From contig CM043959.1 of NCBI GenBank assembly GCA_014529385.2, forward strand, positions 59,782,253 through 59,844,252: a stretch of 62,000 nucleotides of DNA. Reading direction: 5' to 3'. Under the pieces are notes generated by a model. It had not been told where the DNA came from. It saw only the letters and a program-made list of their open reading frames with translations, and did no database searches. The DNA comes from Adiantum capillus-veneris. Taxonomy: Eukaryota; Streptophyta; Polypodiopsida; Polypodiales; Pteridaceae. A program made the translations under genes and the position numbers. Each line of letters begins with the position of its first letter. Within the stretch, counting starts at the first letter, position 1. Shown piece by piece: positions 11,190 through 22,664 of the stretch.

Positions 11190-11452
11190 AAGATTTCTCT
11201 TGAAGCGCTTATTCAATCTAAAGATGGCAGAGAATGGTTCAGTTGTAGAACACCTAAATGACTTTAACACAAACATAAGTCAGCTGGGATCGTTGAAAAT
11301 AAATTTCAATGACGAAGTGTGAGCTCTCCTTATATCGTCGTCTCTACCGGATAGTTGGGACAGCCTTGTGATGGCTGTAAGTAACTCTATTTTTGGCACA
11401 AATACTCTTAAGTTTGATGTTGTTGTGGGTGTTCTCCTAAGCGAGGAAATGC
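11190..11452 (+). pseudogene. Copia B gag, middle part
   Basis: Reads LFNLKMAENGSVVEHLNDF, then NISQLGSLKINFNDEV, a TGA stop, ALLISSSLPDSWDSLVMAVS and LLSEEM, the conserved UBN2-type Gag core of copia elements. The TGA (after NDEV) stands where copia Gag normally has Arg, consistent with CGA to TGA. The frame is cut at 11452 by the nested LTR element and continues at 16681. Confidence 0.88.
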
Positions 11453-11845
11453 TGTTGAACCTACACCAGATCAATACTTGTACTTATGTTTAATCAATCA
11501 ACTCTAAGTCAGTCGGATCTTAGTTAGTCGGAATTTGATAAGTCGGATTTTGGTCAATCGGATGTAATAGTTATAACTGTAAGAAGTTCCTATTTAAAGG
11601 TCATGCTAGTTCTCGCGAGAATGTAATTTTTGGGTTGAAATGGAAGTTATCTGTGGACCAAGATGAATCAATTGTGTGGTCTCTTGCTCTATGCTTCATG
11701 CTTGTTATGCAATCTGCTGTGTCGGAAGTTGGTGATAATGAAAATGCTGATGAGTTGAATGTATTTGCCTTTGTTTTACTCTGTCTTTAGTGTGTGTGAC
11801 ATGTTGTCAACACTTTAGTTCTGTTTGTGTTGAAGAACCCCAACA
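11453..11845 (+). repeat. 5' LTR of nested element
   Basis: Begins TGTTGAACC and ends CCCCAACA. It contains CTATTTAAAGG as a possible TATA region near 11590. Compared with the 3' LTR it has an extra block of about 15 bp in a run of TCGGA-type repeats. A primer site candidate TGGCGATCC begins at 11849. Confidence 0.92.
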
Positions 11846-11886
11846 CTTTGGCGATCCTGCTGTTGTGAATCTGTGGAGAATCATGT

Positions 11887-13629
11887 ATGTCACAACAAGA
11901 GAGGAGAGTAGGTAGAGTTTATTATAAGAGGGTAAGGGCGCGAGCAGGAAACCTTGATATTAATCCTTTTCATTATGATGATGCCTCTGATGGAGAGGAG
12001 GAGTTCGGTGACAGTGAACAGGAGTTATTGAACCAAGGGGCTGAGGGTTCTGTGAGAGCATATGGCAGGCACGTGAGGCAATTTGTTGGAGCACTTGCCT
12101 TGATAGGAAGACCTGTAGGGACAAGAAGAAGGCTTCAGTTTGACCCACTACAGGGGGCTACCAGGCAAAGACCTAGGAGACCACCCAGAAATCCTCCCAT
12201 GGCCCATCCAAACCCTACAGTGAAAGCAACCAAATTTAGAGGAAAGTTGAAAGAAGATGCAGACGGCCATGCTGCCCAGTTTGAAACAAAGTGGCAGGCT
12301 AGTGGTTATCAGGCCTTGCATAATGACCAAACAAAGATGGAGCAATTTGCAACTACATTAGAAGGCAAAGCCATGAGTTGGTTTAGCCAATATGGTATAG
12401 CTCATTTTGCTACCTATAATGCTTTGAAAGCAGCTTTTTTACAGAGATTCAAAAAGGAGAAGACTCCTACAGACATTTTGAAGAAACTCAGGGTGATCAG
12501 ACAAAGGGATATGGTTGTTGAAGATTTTGCTCAAAAGTTCAGAGTTTTGGTTGAGAGACTTCAGGGCAATGAGAGACCGACTGATGATATGTTGGCATGA
12601 TATTTTTTGACAGGTTTGAGGAAAGATTTAAAGAATGCTGTGGCAAGTGTGGATATAGGTACAAGTTTTGCTGCACTAGTTGATGCAGCAGTCAGAGTCG
12701 AGAAAAGACTTGGCAGACCCAAAATGAAGAGTAGGTCCAAAGAGGATGAGGATTCTGATGATCAGTCAGACTCCATTGATGCCCATGAAACTGATGAAGA
12801 TGCTGATTCACATGATGACACTGAGTCAAGTGATGTTGAAGAAAAGTCAAAGAAGAAGAAGAAAAGCACAAAGAAGAAGTCCAAAAAGGATAAAGCAACT
12901 CAAGAAGGGGAATTGGTGAGTAAATTAAAGAGCATTGGTTATTCAGTGTTGGCACCCAAAGCTAAGTTGTATTGTGAAATATGTGACAAAGAAGGACATG
13001 CCACCTCTAGGTGTTGGTTTAACCCCAGGAATAGGGAGCAGCCAAATACAGGAAGAGCTAGAGTTGAAGCTGCAGCAAATCAGGTAGCCCCATTTAGAGA
13101 AAGACAACCATTTAATAGACCACCAAGACCTCCAAGACCTCCTTGGAGAGAGAAAAACAATAATCAGAGAAGAGGAGATAGAGTGATTCCTTGTGTCTAT
13201 TGTGGATCACCAGACCATTGGGTTGGTCTTAATTGTGAATTATGGGTTAGACACAGGGGAGAAAGAGGGATGCCCATTGTGAGGCCTGGTCAGGCAGACC
13301 AACAGGGAGTGCAGCAGCAACCACAGCATAATCAACCAGCTCAGGCCAATGTTATTTTGGTGGACATTCACGAGCAACAGGAACCAGAGCCAGTCATAGT
13401 ACATCAGGCTGAGCATAAGGAACATGAAGAAGGATGGTATTGTGATTGTTACCAATGTGGTCAGGTGGAAGAAGCTGAAGCATTGGCAATCACAAGAGCA
13501 AAAGCTAAGGGACCAATTAATTGGAGAGAGCAGAAAGATGTGAGGGATAAGGTTCATGAAAAAGTGCAGAGAGAGCAGGTTCAGTATGCAGAAGAGAAGA
13601 ATGAAGATAAGAATGAAGAAGGAGCATAA
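11887..13629 (+). pseudogene. Gag polyprotein of nested element (one internal TGA)
   Basis: One frame covers the region with a single stop, TGA at 12598-12600. The retrotransposon-Gag domain lies in roughly the first 240 codons (KATKFRGKLKEDADGHA...ALKAAFLQRFKKEK...LKKLRVIRQ). After the stop it continues FLTGLRKDLKNAVAS, still in the Gag domain, so the stop is a mutation and not the end of the protein. Then come an acidic linker, a Lys-rich block and two zinc knuckles, CEICDKEGHATSRC and CVYCGSPDHWVGLNC. It would package element RNA. TGA from CGA (Arg) is the simplest change. Confidence 0.85.
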
Positions 13630-14050
13630 GCTTGACAAGCCAGGTTTGATGCCAAAAGAAGAAGACAAAGATTGGTTTGAGGTGCTGGTGAACTCTCCCT
13701 TGCAATTTTCATTAGATCAATTATTATGTATAGTTCCAGCCTTTAAAGAGAAATTGTTGAAGAAGCTTCAGGGTCAGCAAGACCAAGTGTTGGCAAACCA
13801 AAATCTTGAAGTAATGTTGCAGCAGATTGATCCAGCAGATGTGGATTTTGTAGTACCTGTGGTGGCAGTAATGTTTCAAGGCATTCTATTTCAAGAGGTG
13901 CTTTTGGATGGAGGATCAGGGGTGAATATACTTCCTGAGGAGGTTTATAGAAGATTGAAGTTAGGAGGAACATTAGCTCCAACACCATTTCAAGTGAAGA
14001 TGGTAGATTATTTGCCACTAGAGGTAATTATGGGGCGCGGGAGCTGTTAA
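13556..14050 (+). CDS. Retropepsin-like protease segment, truncated
   Basis: In the +1 frame relative to gag, with overlap, so either a frameshift mutation or a shift site separates them. The active-site region reads VLLDGGSGVNILPEEVY, fitting the D-[STG]-G-[SA] motif of retroelement aspartic proteases, and QVKMVDYLPLEVI follows. The frame then ends at 14048-14050 (after GRGSC) before the second half of a normal protease and before any RT. This marks the point where pol has been lost and the foreign ORF joined. Confidence 0.72.
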   Translation: MKKCRESRFSMQKRRMKIRMKKEHKLDKPGLMPKEEDKDWFEVLVNSPLQFSLDQLLCIVPAFKEKLLKKLQGQQDQVLANQNLEVMLQQIDPADVDFVVPVVAVMFQGILFQEVLLDGGSGVNILPEEVYRRLKLGGTLAPTPFQVKMVDYLPLEVIMGRGSC

Positions 14051-14175
14051 AGAGGTCATTCAACGGATGCATGCAGCGTCATTTGCATGAAATGTTAGTC
14101 TCTTCGCCGTGCAAGTACTTAGCTTCTGATTACTTCTTGCAATCGCCTTCTTCATCTACTCCTTCATCAAGCACT

Positions 14176-16206
14176 ATGGCCCCTAAAGAAAAGCTTGTAG
14201 CAGCAGCCATGAGACCCGAGGCTGAAATTGAGTCGGCAGAGCCTGTCGCAACAAGGCTGAGGAGAAAGGGAATTAACCTGAGGGTGGATGTAAGCGATGA
14301 GGAAGAAGAAGAGTTCTCAGAGGAAGAACCGCCACCTTTGTCGGCAAATAAAATGCTGTAGAGTTTGATGGATCCGTACACAGATCTCAAGATTGAGATG
14401 GAAGCTGATACAGAGAAGAATGAGAAGTGGCTCACACAGTTGGGGCTTTATGAGTATGCAATGTTTCCATGGAAAGAATGGAAAGGAAATTTTTATGCAA
14501 AGTCACAGGCAGAGTTGCCGAGGAAGACCAGAGGAGCAATATCTGATAAGATTTTGTTGTGCCCACAGGTGATTGCTGCAGTTTTCAAGTTACCATTCAC
14601 AAAAGTAGCTGTTCCATCTAAGTGTTCAGATGATTGTTTAAAGGAGTTTGGGTCTAGAGAAGGAGCAAGGTTGTATTACATGCTCAAAAATGTGGAGTAT
14701 GGCCGCAGGGAACAGTTAAAGTGTTATCTTGAGAGGGTGTGTTTTCTGGCTAAATTTGACTATATGTCAAAAGAGAATTATGCTCCATTAGCATTTGCTG
14801 AGCAGGGAGGTTGTTTCAGTTGGGCACATTGGGTCCATGAAAAAATTCATGCAGAAGTGTTTACTCCAGATAGGAGGAAGCGTCAGTGCAGCAGTAGATT
14901 GGCTCCATTCCTAGCTGCATTATTCAAGTATGCTGGGATGGTGAAAGCAGGAGAAACAGTGGTGCCAAATATCTCTGTTACTGCTGCTGAGTCGGAACTT
15001 CAGAAGAACAAAAGTAAAGAGCAGGTTGATGAATTGGACAAGATTTTTGATGGAGAACCAGCAAAGAGAAAGCAGTTTCAAGATTTGATGGAGGCTGGTT
15101 ACACAGAGGAGGAGGCTAGAGAAGCTGTGGAAAGCCCAGATTTCTTCCAAGACTTTGGTGAGTTATCTGTTTTCTTACAAAAAGTCCCTGCAGATGTTCA
15201 AACACCAGTAAGGTTGGGCAAAACATTTACTCTGTCCAAGAAGAGAAAGGTGAGTGTTGGTGAGCAGGGTGTTGCTAAAGCTTTAGATTTTGAATTTGCT
15301 ACTCCAAGTACATCTTTTAAAACTGAAGGCAGATGTGAAGATGCTGGCAGTGCTATAAGGATGCTTAAGTTGGTGCAAGAATTTGTGCTGGGTCAGCAGG
15401 TACAAATGGAGGAGCAACTGAAACAGGTTGCAGATTCAGCAGTAGGTAAAGTGCAAGTAAAGCAGAAGGACATGGAGTTGGAAGCTATGACTTTGCACTT
15501 GGCACAGATTCAGGAAGTACATCAGAAGGAGTTAGAGGATATGGTGAAAAAGCATCATGCAAAAGTTTCAAAAATAAAAATGTCTTTGGGACTGTTCAGA
15601 GATTGGAAAAAGAAGTTAGATGCCAGATTGAATGAGGAAATGGAGCATTTGTCAAAGACTAATGCTGAGTTGTAGGTTCAGGTTCAAATGTTACATCAGA
15701 GATTGATTCCTTTGCAGGAATTGGAGAAGAAAGTAAAAGGTGAGGATGTGGATGTCAATGCAGTGCTTATGTCAGAGGGAGAAATTTCTGTCTTGAAAGA
15801 ACAGCTGTTGCAAGCAGTTCAAGAAGTGTGGAAGTCTATGAAAAAAAGAATTGCTGTAGCAATAAAGCATCCATATGAGACAATGAAGCAGGGATTTGTA
15901 AGTGAGCATGAGGGTGAATTACTGCACGAGTTAGAGGATGTCAAAAAGGACAGAGACATGTGGTTCAAATTAGCTCACGATTTAAAGATGAAAGAATTGC
16001 AAGGGGATATGGCCGATGTTCAAATGGAGGAACAGATTGAGAAAGGTCAAGAATTGAAGGATGATGCAGAGATGAATTAGCAGGTTGAAGTGCTTGAAGT
16101 AGTGGAAATTGTACCGGTTGGCATAGTGGCACCTGAGTTAGTAGTTGAAGAGCAGGGTATGACTGAGCCAGATGTGGAGGCTCAGAATAAAGCTGAACCA
16201 ATGTAG
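14176..16206 (+). pseudogene. Unidentified ORF carried by nested element
   Basis: A 676-aa frame plus terminal stop, beginning MAPKEKLVAAAM and ending at TAG 16204-16206, broken by three in-frame TAG codons (14359, 15673, 16078). Residues 1-60 are charged and acidic. The middle (about 65-270) looks globular, with WLTQLGLYEYAMFPWKEW, CLKEFGSREGARLYYML and GCFSWAHWVHEKIHAEVF. The last 300 residues are Glu/Lys/Gln-rich and likely coiled coil. The frame is also open upstream to 14071. I recognise no family; it is not RT, RNase H or integrase. A captured host or transposon protein is a reasonable guess. Confidence 0.7.
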
Positions 16207-16296
16207 AGAGTAATGTTGGTGGTGGAGAATATGCACATTAAGAGATTGTGAATCCAAGTCGGATTTCAAGGAAATCCACCACCGGGGTGTGCCAGG

Positions 16297-16675
16297 TGTT
16301 GAACCTACACCAGATCAGTACTTGTACTTATGTTTAATCAATCAACTCTAAGTTAGTCGGAATTTGATAAGTCGGATTTTGGTCAATCGGATGTAACAAT
16401 TATAACTGTCAGAAGTTCCTATTTAAAGGTCATGCTGGTTCACGCGAGAATGTAATTTTTGGGTTGAAATGGAAGTTATCTATGGACCAAGATGAATCAA
16501 CTATGTGGTCTCTTGCTCTATGCTTCATGCTTGTTCTGTAGTCTGCTGTGTCGGAAGTTGGTGAATAATGAAAATGCTGATGAGTTGAATGTATTTGCCT
16601 TTGTTTTACTCTGTCTTTTGTGTGTGTGACATGTTGTCAACACTTTAGTTCTATTTGTGTTGAAGAACCCCAACG
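16297..16675 (+). repeat. 3' LTR of nested element
   Basis: Begins TGTTGAACC. It ends CCCCAACG, with the last base changed from A, followed by the target duplication AATGC. Otherwise very close to 11453-11845. Confidence 0.92.
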
Positions 16676-17423
16676 AATGCAAAGGAGAAGCACAGGAGAA
16701 TCATCAAGTGCTGCACTGTTAGTGGCAACAAGAGAAAGGCCTAAGGAGAGGTTCAAAAACCAAAAGGGTCGTGATCGCTCAAGACGGAGCAAGTCACATG
16801 CAAAGTCAGTTCTTGAATGTTGGAACTGTGGCAAGAAGGGCCACGTCAAGAAGGATTGCTGGTCAAAGAAGAAGAAGGAGTTGGAGTCTCAAGACAACAA
16901 GCCAACATCAGAGGCCAATGTGGCAGGTAAAGTAGAGCAAGATGCTCTAATTCTCTCATCAGACAATGTGTCTAAATTCTTGGATAGGAGATTCCGGGGC
17001 TTCATTCCATGCAACACCAGACAAGCAACATTCCCAGATTACACCAAAGGTAATTTTGGGTATGTATACTTAGGAGATGATGAAGCTTGTGAAATTATCG
17101 ACAAAGGTACAATTTGTGTCAAAACTGCTAATAATGAAGATGAATGGAAGCTTAAATATGTTAGGCATGTTCCTTCTCTTTGCAAAATTCTAATCTCTAC
17201 AGGACAATTGAACAATGAAGGTCACAACATTGCATTTGGAAGCAAACGGTGGAAGATCTCAAAGGGATCTTTGGTGGTTTCCAAGGGAGAAAAGGTTGGT
17301 ACACTTTACTTGTGTACTGTTAGCACGCAACCTTCAAATTGTGCAACAACTATAGAAGTCGACAGTGCGGTGTGGTACTACCGGCTTGGGCATATGAGTG
17401 CCAAAGGAATGCAAATCCTTTAA
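16676..17423 (+). pseudogene. Copia B gag end, zinc knuckle and protease
   Basis: Gag resumes QRRSTGESSSAALLV, followed by the zinc knuckle CWNCGKKGHVKKDC (near 16820). The copia protease active site WIGDSGASFHATP is present at about 16981-17020, but in a different frame from its flanks, so two opposite indels surround it. Next is YTKGNFGYVYLGDDE and the pre-integrase region YYRLGHMSAKGMQIL. A TAA at 17421-17423 closes the frame just after the HHCC histidines. Confidence 0.85.
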
Positions 17424-18560
17424 ACAAAGAAGCTTCTACCAGGTTTGAAAGAAGTGGACTTAGAGTTCTGTGGAGATTGTGTTTATGTAAACAAAAGAGG
17501 GTAAAATTTCAAAAATCTGGAAATGAAAGAAAAAATAAAAAACTTGAGTTGGTTCATTCTGACGTTTGGGGTCCTGCAAGTACACCATCACTTGGTGGCT
17601 CATTGTACTATGTAACATTCATAGATGATGCGACTAGGAAAACATGGGTTTATGTAATGAAGAATAAATTCAATGTGTTTTCCATATTTCAAAGGTGGAA
17701 AGCCTTTGTGGAGAATGAAACAGGTACTAAGGTTAAATGCCTCAGATCCAACAATGGAGGCGAATATTGCAGCCAAGCTTTTGTGTTAGCAATGGCATTC
17801 GGAGGCAAAAGACAACCACAATGATACCTCAATAAAATGGCATTTTTGAAAGGATGAACAGAACAATCATGGAGCGAGCATGAGGCATGCGGCTACATGA
17901 AGGCCTACCGATTGAGCTTTGGGTGGAAGCAGTAAGTACATCTGTGTACTTAATAAACCATTCACTCTCAACGGCATTGGATGGGGAAGTTCCAGAAGAG
18001 GCATGGACAGATAAACTGATGAATTATGCATTTCTCAAAGTGTTTGGGTGTGAGGCTTTCATGCACATTGAGAGAAGCCTAAGATCAAAGCTAGATGCAA
18101 AGTCCAAAAAGTGTTTCTTCATTGGCTATGGAGAAGGTGAATTTGGGTATCTCCTATGGAATCCTGAAGATGGTAAAATATTTATGAGTAGGGATGTGAT
18201 TTTTAACGAACAAAATATGTACAAAGATTACTTGGAAAGAAAACAAACAAAAGAAACAGGTGATGAGTACATGGAGCTTGAGGACGGTGAAGACTCAAGG
18301 ACAGTAAACGGTGACAATGTGCAACAACGTCAACCAAATGAGGAGCCTCAACCTATTCCCCGAAGATCTACCAGAGCAAGTAGACCTCCAAAAAGGTTTG
18401 TTCCTTCCTTCAACCATCTATTGATCTCAGATTCTGGAGAGCCAAAATCATACGAAGAAGCTATGCAACACGAATCCAAAGAAGAATGGACAAAGAGCAT
18501 GCTTGTGGAGATGGACTCACTACATCGCAACCAAACATTGGAGTTGGTTGAGTTGCCTAA
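17424..18560 (+). pseudogene. Copia B integrase
   Basis: The zinc-binding cysteines FCGDCVY follow the break. The catalytic core reads LELVHSDVWGPA (first Asp), FIDDATRKTWVY, then PQ-stop-NGIFERMNRTIMERA with the catalytic Glu. The two in-frame stops here, TAA at 17833-17835 and TGA at 17881-17883, sit where copia integrases have Gln (PQQNG) and Arg (ERAR). The C-terminal part gives LPIELWVEAV, FGCEAFMHI and KKCFFIGYGEGEFGYLLW. It would insert element cDNA; here it is inactive. Confidence 0.87.
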
Positions 18561-18569
18561 AGGTACGCG

Positions 18570-19243
18570 GGCACTTCAAATGGGTGTACAAGTTGAAGGA
18601 AGAAGAAGGTGGGAAGAAAAGGTATAAGCCTAGGCTTGTGGTAAAAGGGTTTTCTCAAAAGAAAGGTATTGACTTCAATGAAATATTTTCTCCTATTGTA
18701 AAAATGAACTCAATTAGGCTTGTCTTAAGCCTTGTGGCTGCTCATGATCTATATCTTGAGCAAATAGATGTAAATCTGGCATTCCCTCACGGTGACTTAG
18801 AGGAGGAAATTTACATGCTTCAACCAAAGGGGTATGAAGTAAAAGGTAAGGAGAAAATGGTTTGCAGATTAAAGGAAAGCTTGTATGGTTTAAAGCAAGC
18901 ATCAAGACAATGGTACTTGAAGCTTGATCGATGGATTTTAGATCATGGATTCAGAAGATGCAACTCAGATCATTGCGTCTACACGAAGAATTTGGGAGAT
19001 GGGAAGTTCATTATCCTAATGTTATATGTTGATGACATGCTAATTGCAAGTGCTAACATGCAGGACATCAAAGACCTAAAAGAGAAGCTGTCTAAATCTT
19101 TTTCAATGAAAGATTTAGGTGCTGCAAAGAGGATACTTGGTATGAAGATATCAAGGGAAAGGACGAAGAAGACAATAAAGCTATCTCAAGAGGATTACAT
19201 CAAGAAGGTACTAGAAAGGTTTGCAATGCAAAATGAAAAATGA
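18570..19243 (+). pseudogene. Copia B reverse transcriptase
   Basis: Reads KWVYKLKEEEGG, YKPRLVVKGFSQKKGIDF, FSPIVKMNSIRLVLSLVA, QIDVNLAFPHGDLEEEIYM, SLYGLKQASRQWY and ILMLYVDDMLIAS, all standard Ty1/copia RT blocks. The motif-A Asp and the YVDD pair are intact. A frameshift separates it from the integrase C-terminus, and the frame ends at TGA 19241-19243 where the RNase H connection begins. Confidence 0.92.
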
Positions 19244-19975
19244 TTTCTACATTTTTGACTCGTCACTTTAAACTAACCAAGGATATGTGTCCAAAGACAC
19301 AAGAGAAGATAGCATATATGTCTAAAGTTCCATATGCTGCAACGATAGGTTCTTATGTATGCTATGGTCTGGACAAGGCCATACATTGCACATGCAGTGG
19401 GAGTTGTAGGTAGGTTCATGGACAACCCAGGTAAAGAGCACTGGCAAGCTGTGAAGTGGATACTTAGGTATCTAAAAGCAACAACAACAAATGCTTTGTT
19501 TTTGGAGGAACTGATATTTTTCTAGAAGGGTATGCTGATGCAGATATGGCAGGTGACAAAGATACTCAAAGGAGCACTACTGGCTATGTCTTCACGGTTG
19601 GAGGCATAGTAGTAAGTTGGGCTTCAAATCTGCATAAAGTGGTCTCACTTTCTACCACGGAAGCAAAGTATGTAGCAATGACGGAGGCAAGCAAAGAAAT
19701 TACGTGGCTTCACAGATTCTTAGAAGAGCTTGGATTCAAACAAGACAATTGTGTCTTGTACAGTGATAGCCAAAGCGCTATCCATCTTGCGAAGGACTCA
19801 ACCTTTCATTCCTGGACAAAGCACATTGAGGTGAGATATCACTTCATACGCACTCTTTTGGAAGAGGGACATCTAAAGGTAGGAAAAGTGCATACAGTGA
19901 AAATCTTGCAGACATGTTTACAAAGGTGGTCAACAAGGAGAAGTTGAGCTTTTGCTCATCTTCAATCGGAATTCA
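19244..19975 (+). pseudogene. Copia B RNase H
   Basis: After a frameshifted connection (19250-19540) the frame reads [51 protein letters not shown] and [13 protein letters not shown]. These contain the RNase H acidic residues Asp, Glu and Asp. The last 30 residues are frameshifted, and the usual TKVV end can be read in another frame. A purine-rich AAGTGGGAGA lies just before the 3' LTR. Confidence 0.9.
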
Positions 19976-20042
19976 AGGATAAGAAGCTAGGATGGAAAGC
20001 AGCCACATGTTTGGTTTGGAGATGAGTCTCCAAGTGGGAGAT

Positions 20043-20787
20043 TGTTAACTATGGAGCTTGATTTACCCCTTGTAATTTTTTGTGTTAAAAATGCACATTT
20101 GTAAGGCTCCCATTATGAGGAGAAGCCATCGTGCATGAAGAAAAATAATTTGCCAAAAAATAAAATCACTCTCCGGAAACCAAAATTTTCATGCCCAGTC
20201 TCGATCCCGGAATATTCCTTTTTGCCGGAATATTATGGCCGGACGGCGACCGAAAGTGGTCGGAAAACGACCAGTCGGTTGGCTGGTGGCCGGTAGTCAA
20301 AGGCCGGTGGCTGGTGGTCGGAAGTCAATGGCCAGTGGCCGATTTCAAAGCAGGACTTGTCTTCTCAAGGGCGGCCACACATGGGCGGATTGGAGGGTCC
20401 GATTTGGACTTATTTACACAAGGGCAGCTACACATGGCTGCCTCTCATGAGAGAGGGCAACCCTTTTGGCCTATAAAAGGAGGCCATTTCTACACACATT
20501 TCATAGTGTGAAGTTGATGCAACAAGATGGGTGTGAGGTGGTGAGAGTGAAGCAACGCGGGAGCTCCAAAAGGGTATATTCCCTTTGTAATCTACTTCTT
20601 GATTTGAAGTACTAAAGCCATTGAGTGGCTGCTTTCCCGTGGACGTAGCCCACATTGGGTGAACCATGTATATCATGTGTACTCTCTCTCTTTCTATCTA
20701 CTCTATAATCTCTTGTGTGTGAAAATTATCTCTCTCCATTAAGTAATCTACTCAATTATCTACTTAGCTACGTCATATTTCCTAACA
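20043..20787 (+). repeat. 3' LTR of copia B
   Basis: Begins TGTTAACTATGGAGC and ends CCTAACA. TATAAAAG is at 20472-20479. It has extra GGCCGGTGG/GTCGGAA units relative to the 5' LTR. Confidence 0.92.
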
Positions 20788-22408
20788 ACATTGTTTGAAC
20801 CCATGATCTAGCATCCATTGGTCTAATTTCAGGTACCACTATCTTGATGCTTGGTTTAGACCATACAAGTTTTTTCTTAACCTACATACCATTTTCTCCT
20901 TACCTTTTTCTTCATACCCCTTTCGTTGAAGCATGTAAATCTCCTCCTCTAAGTCGGCATGAGGAAACAAAGTGTTTACATCCATTTTCTCAAGCCTCAA
21001 GTCTTGAGTAGCCACAAGACTTAAAAAAATCCTAATAGAATTCAGTTTTATAACATGAGTCAATACCTTTCTTTTAAAAAAAACCCTTTCCCACTTGTAT
21101 CTCTTCTTCCGACCTTCTTCCTTCTTTAACTTGTACACCCATTTGTTTACGATAGTGATTGTTTACCTTTAGGCAAATCAACAAATTTTCATGCTTGATT
21201 TTGATACAATGAGTCTATCTCTACTTGCATGCTCTGCATTCACTCCTCTTTGGATTCGCCTTGCATGGATTCTTTTTGTATGAATTTGGCTCTCCAAAAT
21301 CTAGGACCAAGAGATGATTGAAGGAAGGAACAAATCTCTTTAGAGGTCTACTTACTCTCATAGATCTTTGGGGTATAGGTTGAGGTTCCTCATCTTGTTG
21401 ACATTGTTGCAAGTTGTCACCACTTGCACTCCTTGACTCTTCATTGTCCTCAAGATCCATGTATTCATCACCTGCATTCTTTGTTTGTTTCTTTTCAAGT
21501 AATCTTTGTACATATATGTTCGTTGAAAATAATATCCTTACTCCTAAAAATTTTATCATCTTCAAGAGAGCTTCAAGATCCCATAGGCGATACCCAAAGT
21601 CCGCGCCTCCATAGCCAATGAAGAAACATGAGTCTTGGACTTTGCAACTAGTTGAGACCTTAGACTTATGTCTATGTGCATAAATGGCTCACATCCAAAC
21701 ACTTTAAGAAATGCATAATTCACAGGTTAACTTGTCCATGCATCTTGTTGAACTAGTCCATCCAGTTCCGTTGAGGGTGACCATTTTATCAAGTGCACAA
21801 ATGTACTTACAGCTTCTACCAAAAGCTCAAGTTGTAGCGTCATGCTTCGTGCTCTCTCCATGATTATTCTATTCATTCTTTCCAAAACTCCATTTTGTTA
21901 AGGTGTCCTTGGGGTTGTCTTCTGTCTTCAAATGACATTGCTAGCACAAAATCTCTCAAAAGCTTGGCTATAAAACTCACCTCCATTGTTGGATCTAAAA
22001 CATTTAAGCTTAGTACCTGCTTCATTTTCCACAAAGGCTTTCCACCTTTAAGATATTGAAAACACACAAATTTTTTTTAATTGGATAAACTCATGTTTTA
22101 CTAGTTGCATCATCTTTGAATATTACATAGTACCAAGGGATGGTATACTAGCAAGACCCCATACATCAGAATGAACCATTTCAAGCTTTTTGGTTTTTCA
22201 TTCATTTCCTACTATTATAAATTTTACCCTCTTTTGTTTACCATAAACACAATCCTCATAGAACTTCAAGTCCACTTCTCTCAAACGTGGTAGAATCTTT
22301 TTTGACTTAAGTATCTGCATTCCTGTGGCACTCATATGTCCAAGCCGATAGTGCCATACCGCACCATCAACTTCTATAGATGCTGCACAAACATTAGGGA
22401 ATTTGAGA
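20788..22408 (-). pseudogene. Copia A relic: integrase and RT N-terminal part
   Basis: The minus strand encodes, in order from 22408, a pre-integrase region (IEVDGAVWHYRLGHMSATGM), frameshifted integrase fragments, the linker SRPLKRFVPSFNHLLV (about 21300-21370), then RT starting MYKLKKEEGRKKRYK through EEEIYMLQRKGYEEKGKEK to LYGLNQASR at about 20839. It is a close relative of copia B but decayed by many indels. It joins 7008-7636 once B and its target duplication are removed. Confidence 0.88.
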
Positions 22409-22664
22409 GGTCATTTGCAGGGCCTTCTAAGAAAATACAATTTTTGCCTTCTCTCTCTAGAAAATTGGTGTGGTAAAAGAAAAGGTGTCATCATCAACCA
22501 TTCAAAAAGTGTACTTCAAAGTGGCTTCTTTCGACAGAGTCATAACGGCTGTAATGATTGATGGAATGTCCCTTTTTAGAGTTATATTGAATGCATCACT
22601 TCATATAGGAGGGAAGTAATGGCGCTATAATCTTTTGTTTCTTGATTTTCTTGACTGTGTATTC
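22409..22664. other. Non-genic junction
   Basis: Between the truncated 5' end of copia A and the next ORF group. Nothing recognisable. Confidence 0.4.

Larger units (their letters stand above)
11453..16675 (+). mobile_element. Non-autonomous LTR retrotransposon (gag-protease plus foreign ORF)
   Basis: LTRs lie at 11453-11845 and 16297-16675. The perfect 5-bp target duplication AATGC is at 11448-11452 and 16676-16680, and the interrupted copia Gag reads through when the insert is removed. The interior has a gypsy-type Gag, a retropepsin-like segment, then a 677-codon frame with no retroviral similarity. No RT, RNase H or integrase exists anywhere between the LTRs, so movement would need enzymes from another element. 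The layout resembles the TR-GAG class plus a captured ORF. Confidence 0.92.
7637..20787 (+). mobile_element. Ty1/copia LTR retrotransposon B, disrupted by two insertions
   Basis: LTRs at 7637-8358 and 20043-20787 begin TGTTA and end TAACA. The inner order is primer site, gag, zinc knuckle, protease, integrase, RT, RNase H, which is the Ty1/copia order. Five-base flanks GCATT and ACATT differ by one base. The gag is interrupted by a Penelope-like element (about 8786-11000) and a non-autonomous LTR element (11453-16675). Many nonsense codons and frameshifts make B inactive. Without the insertions B would be about 5.7 kb, a normal copia size. Confidence 0.93.
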
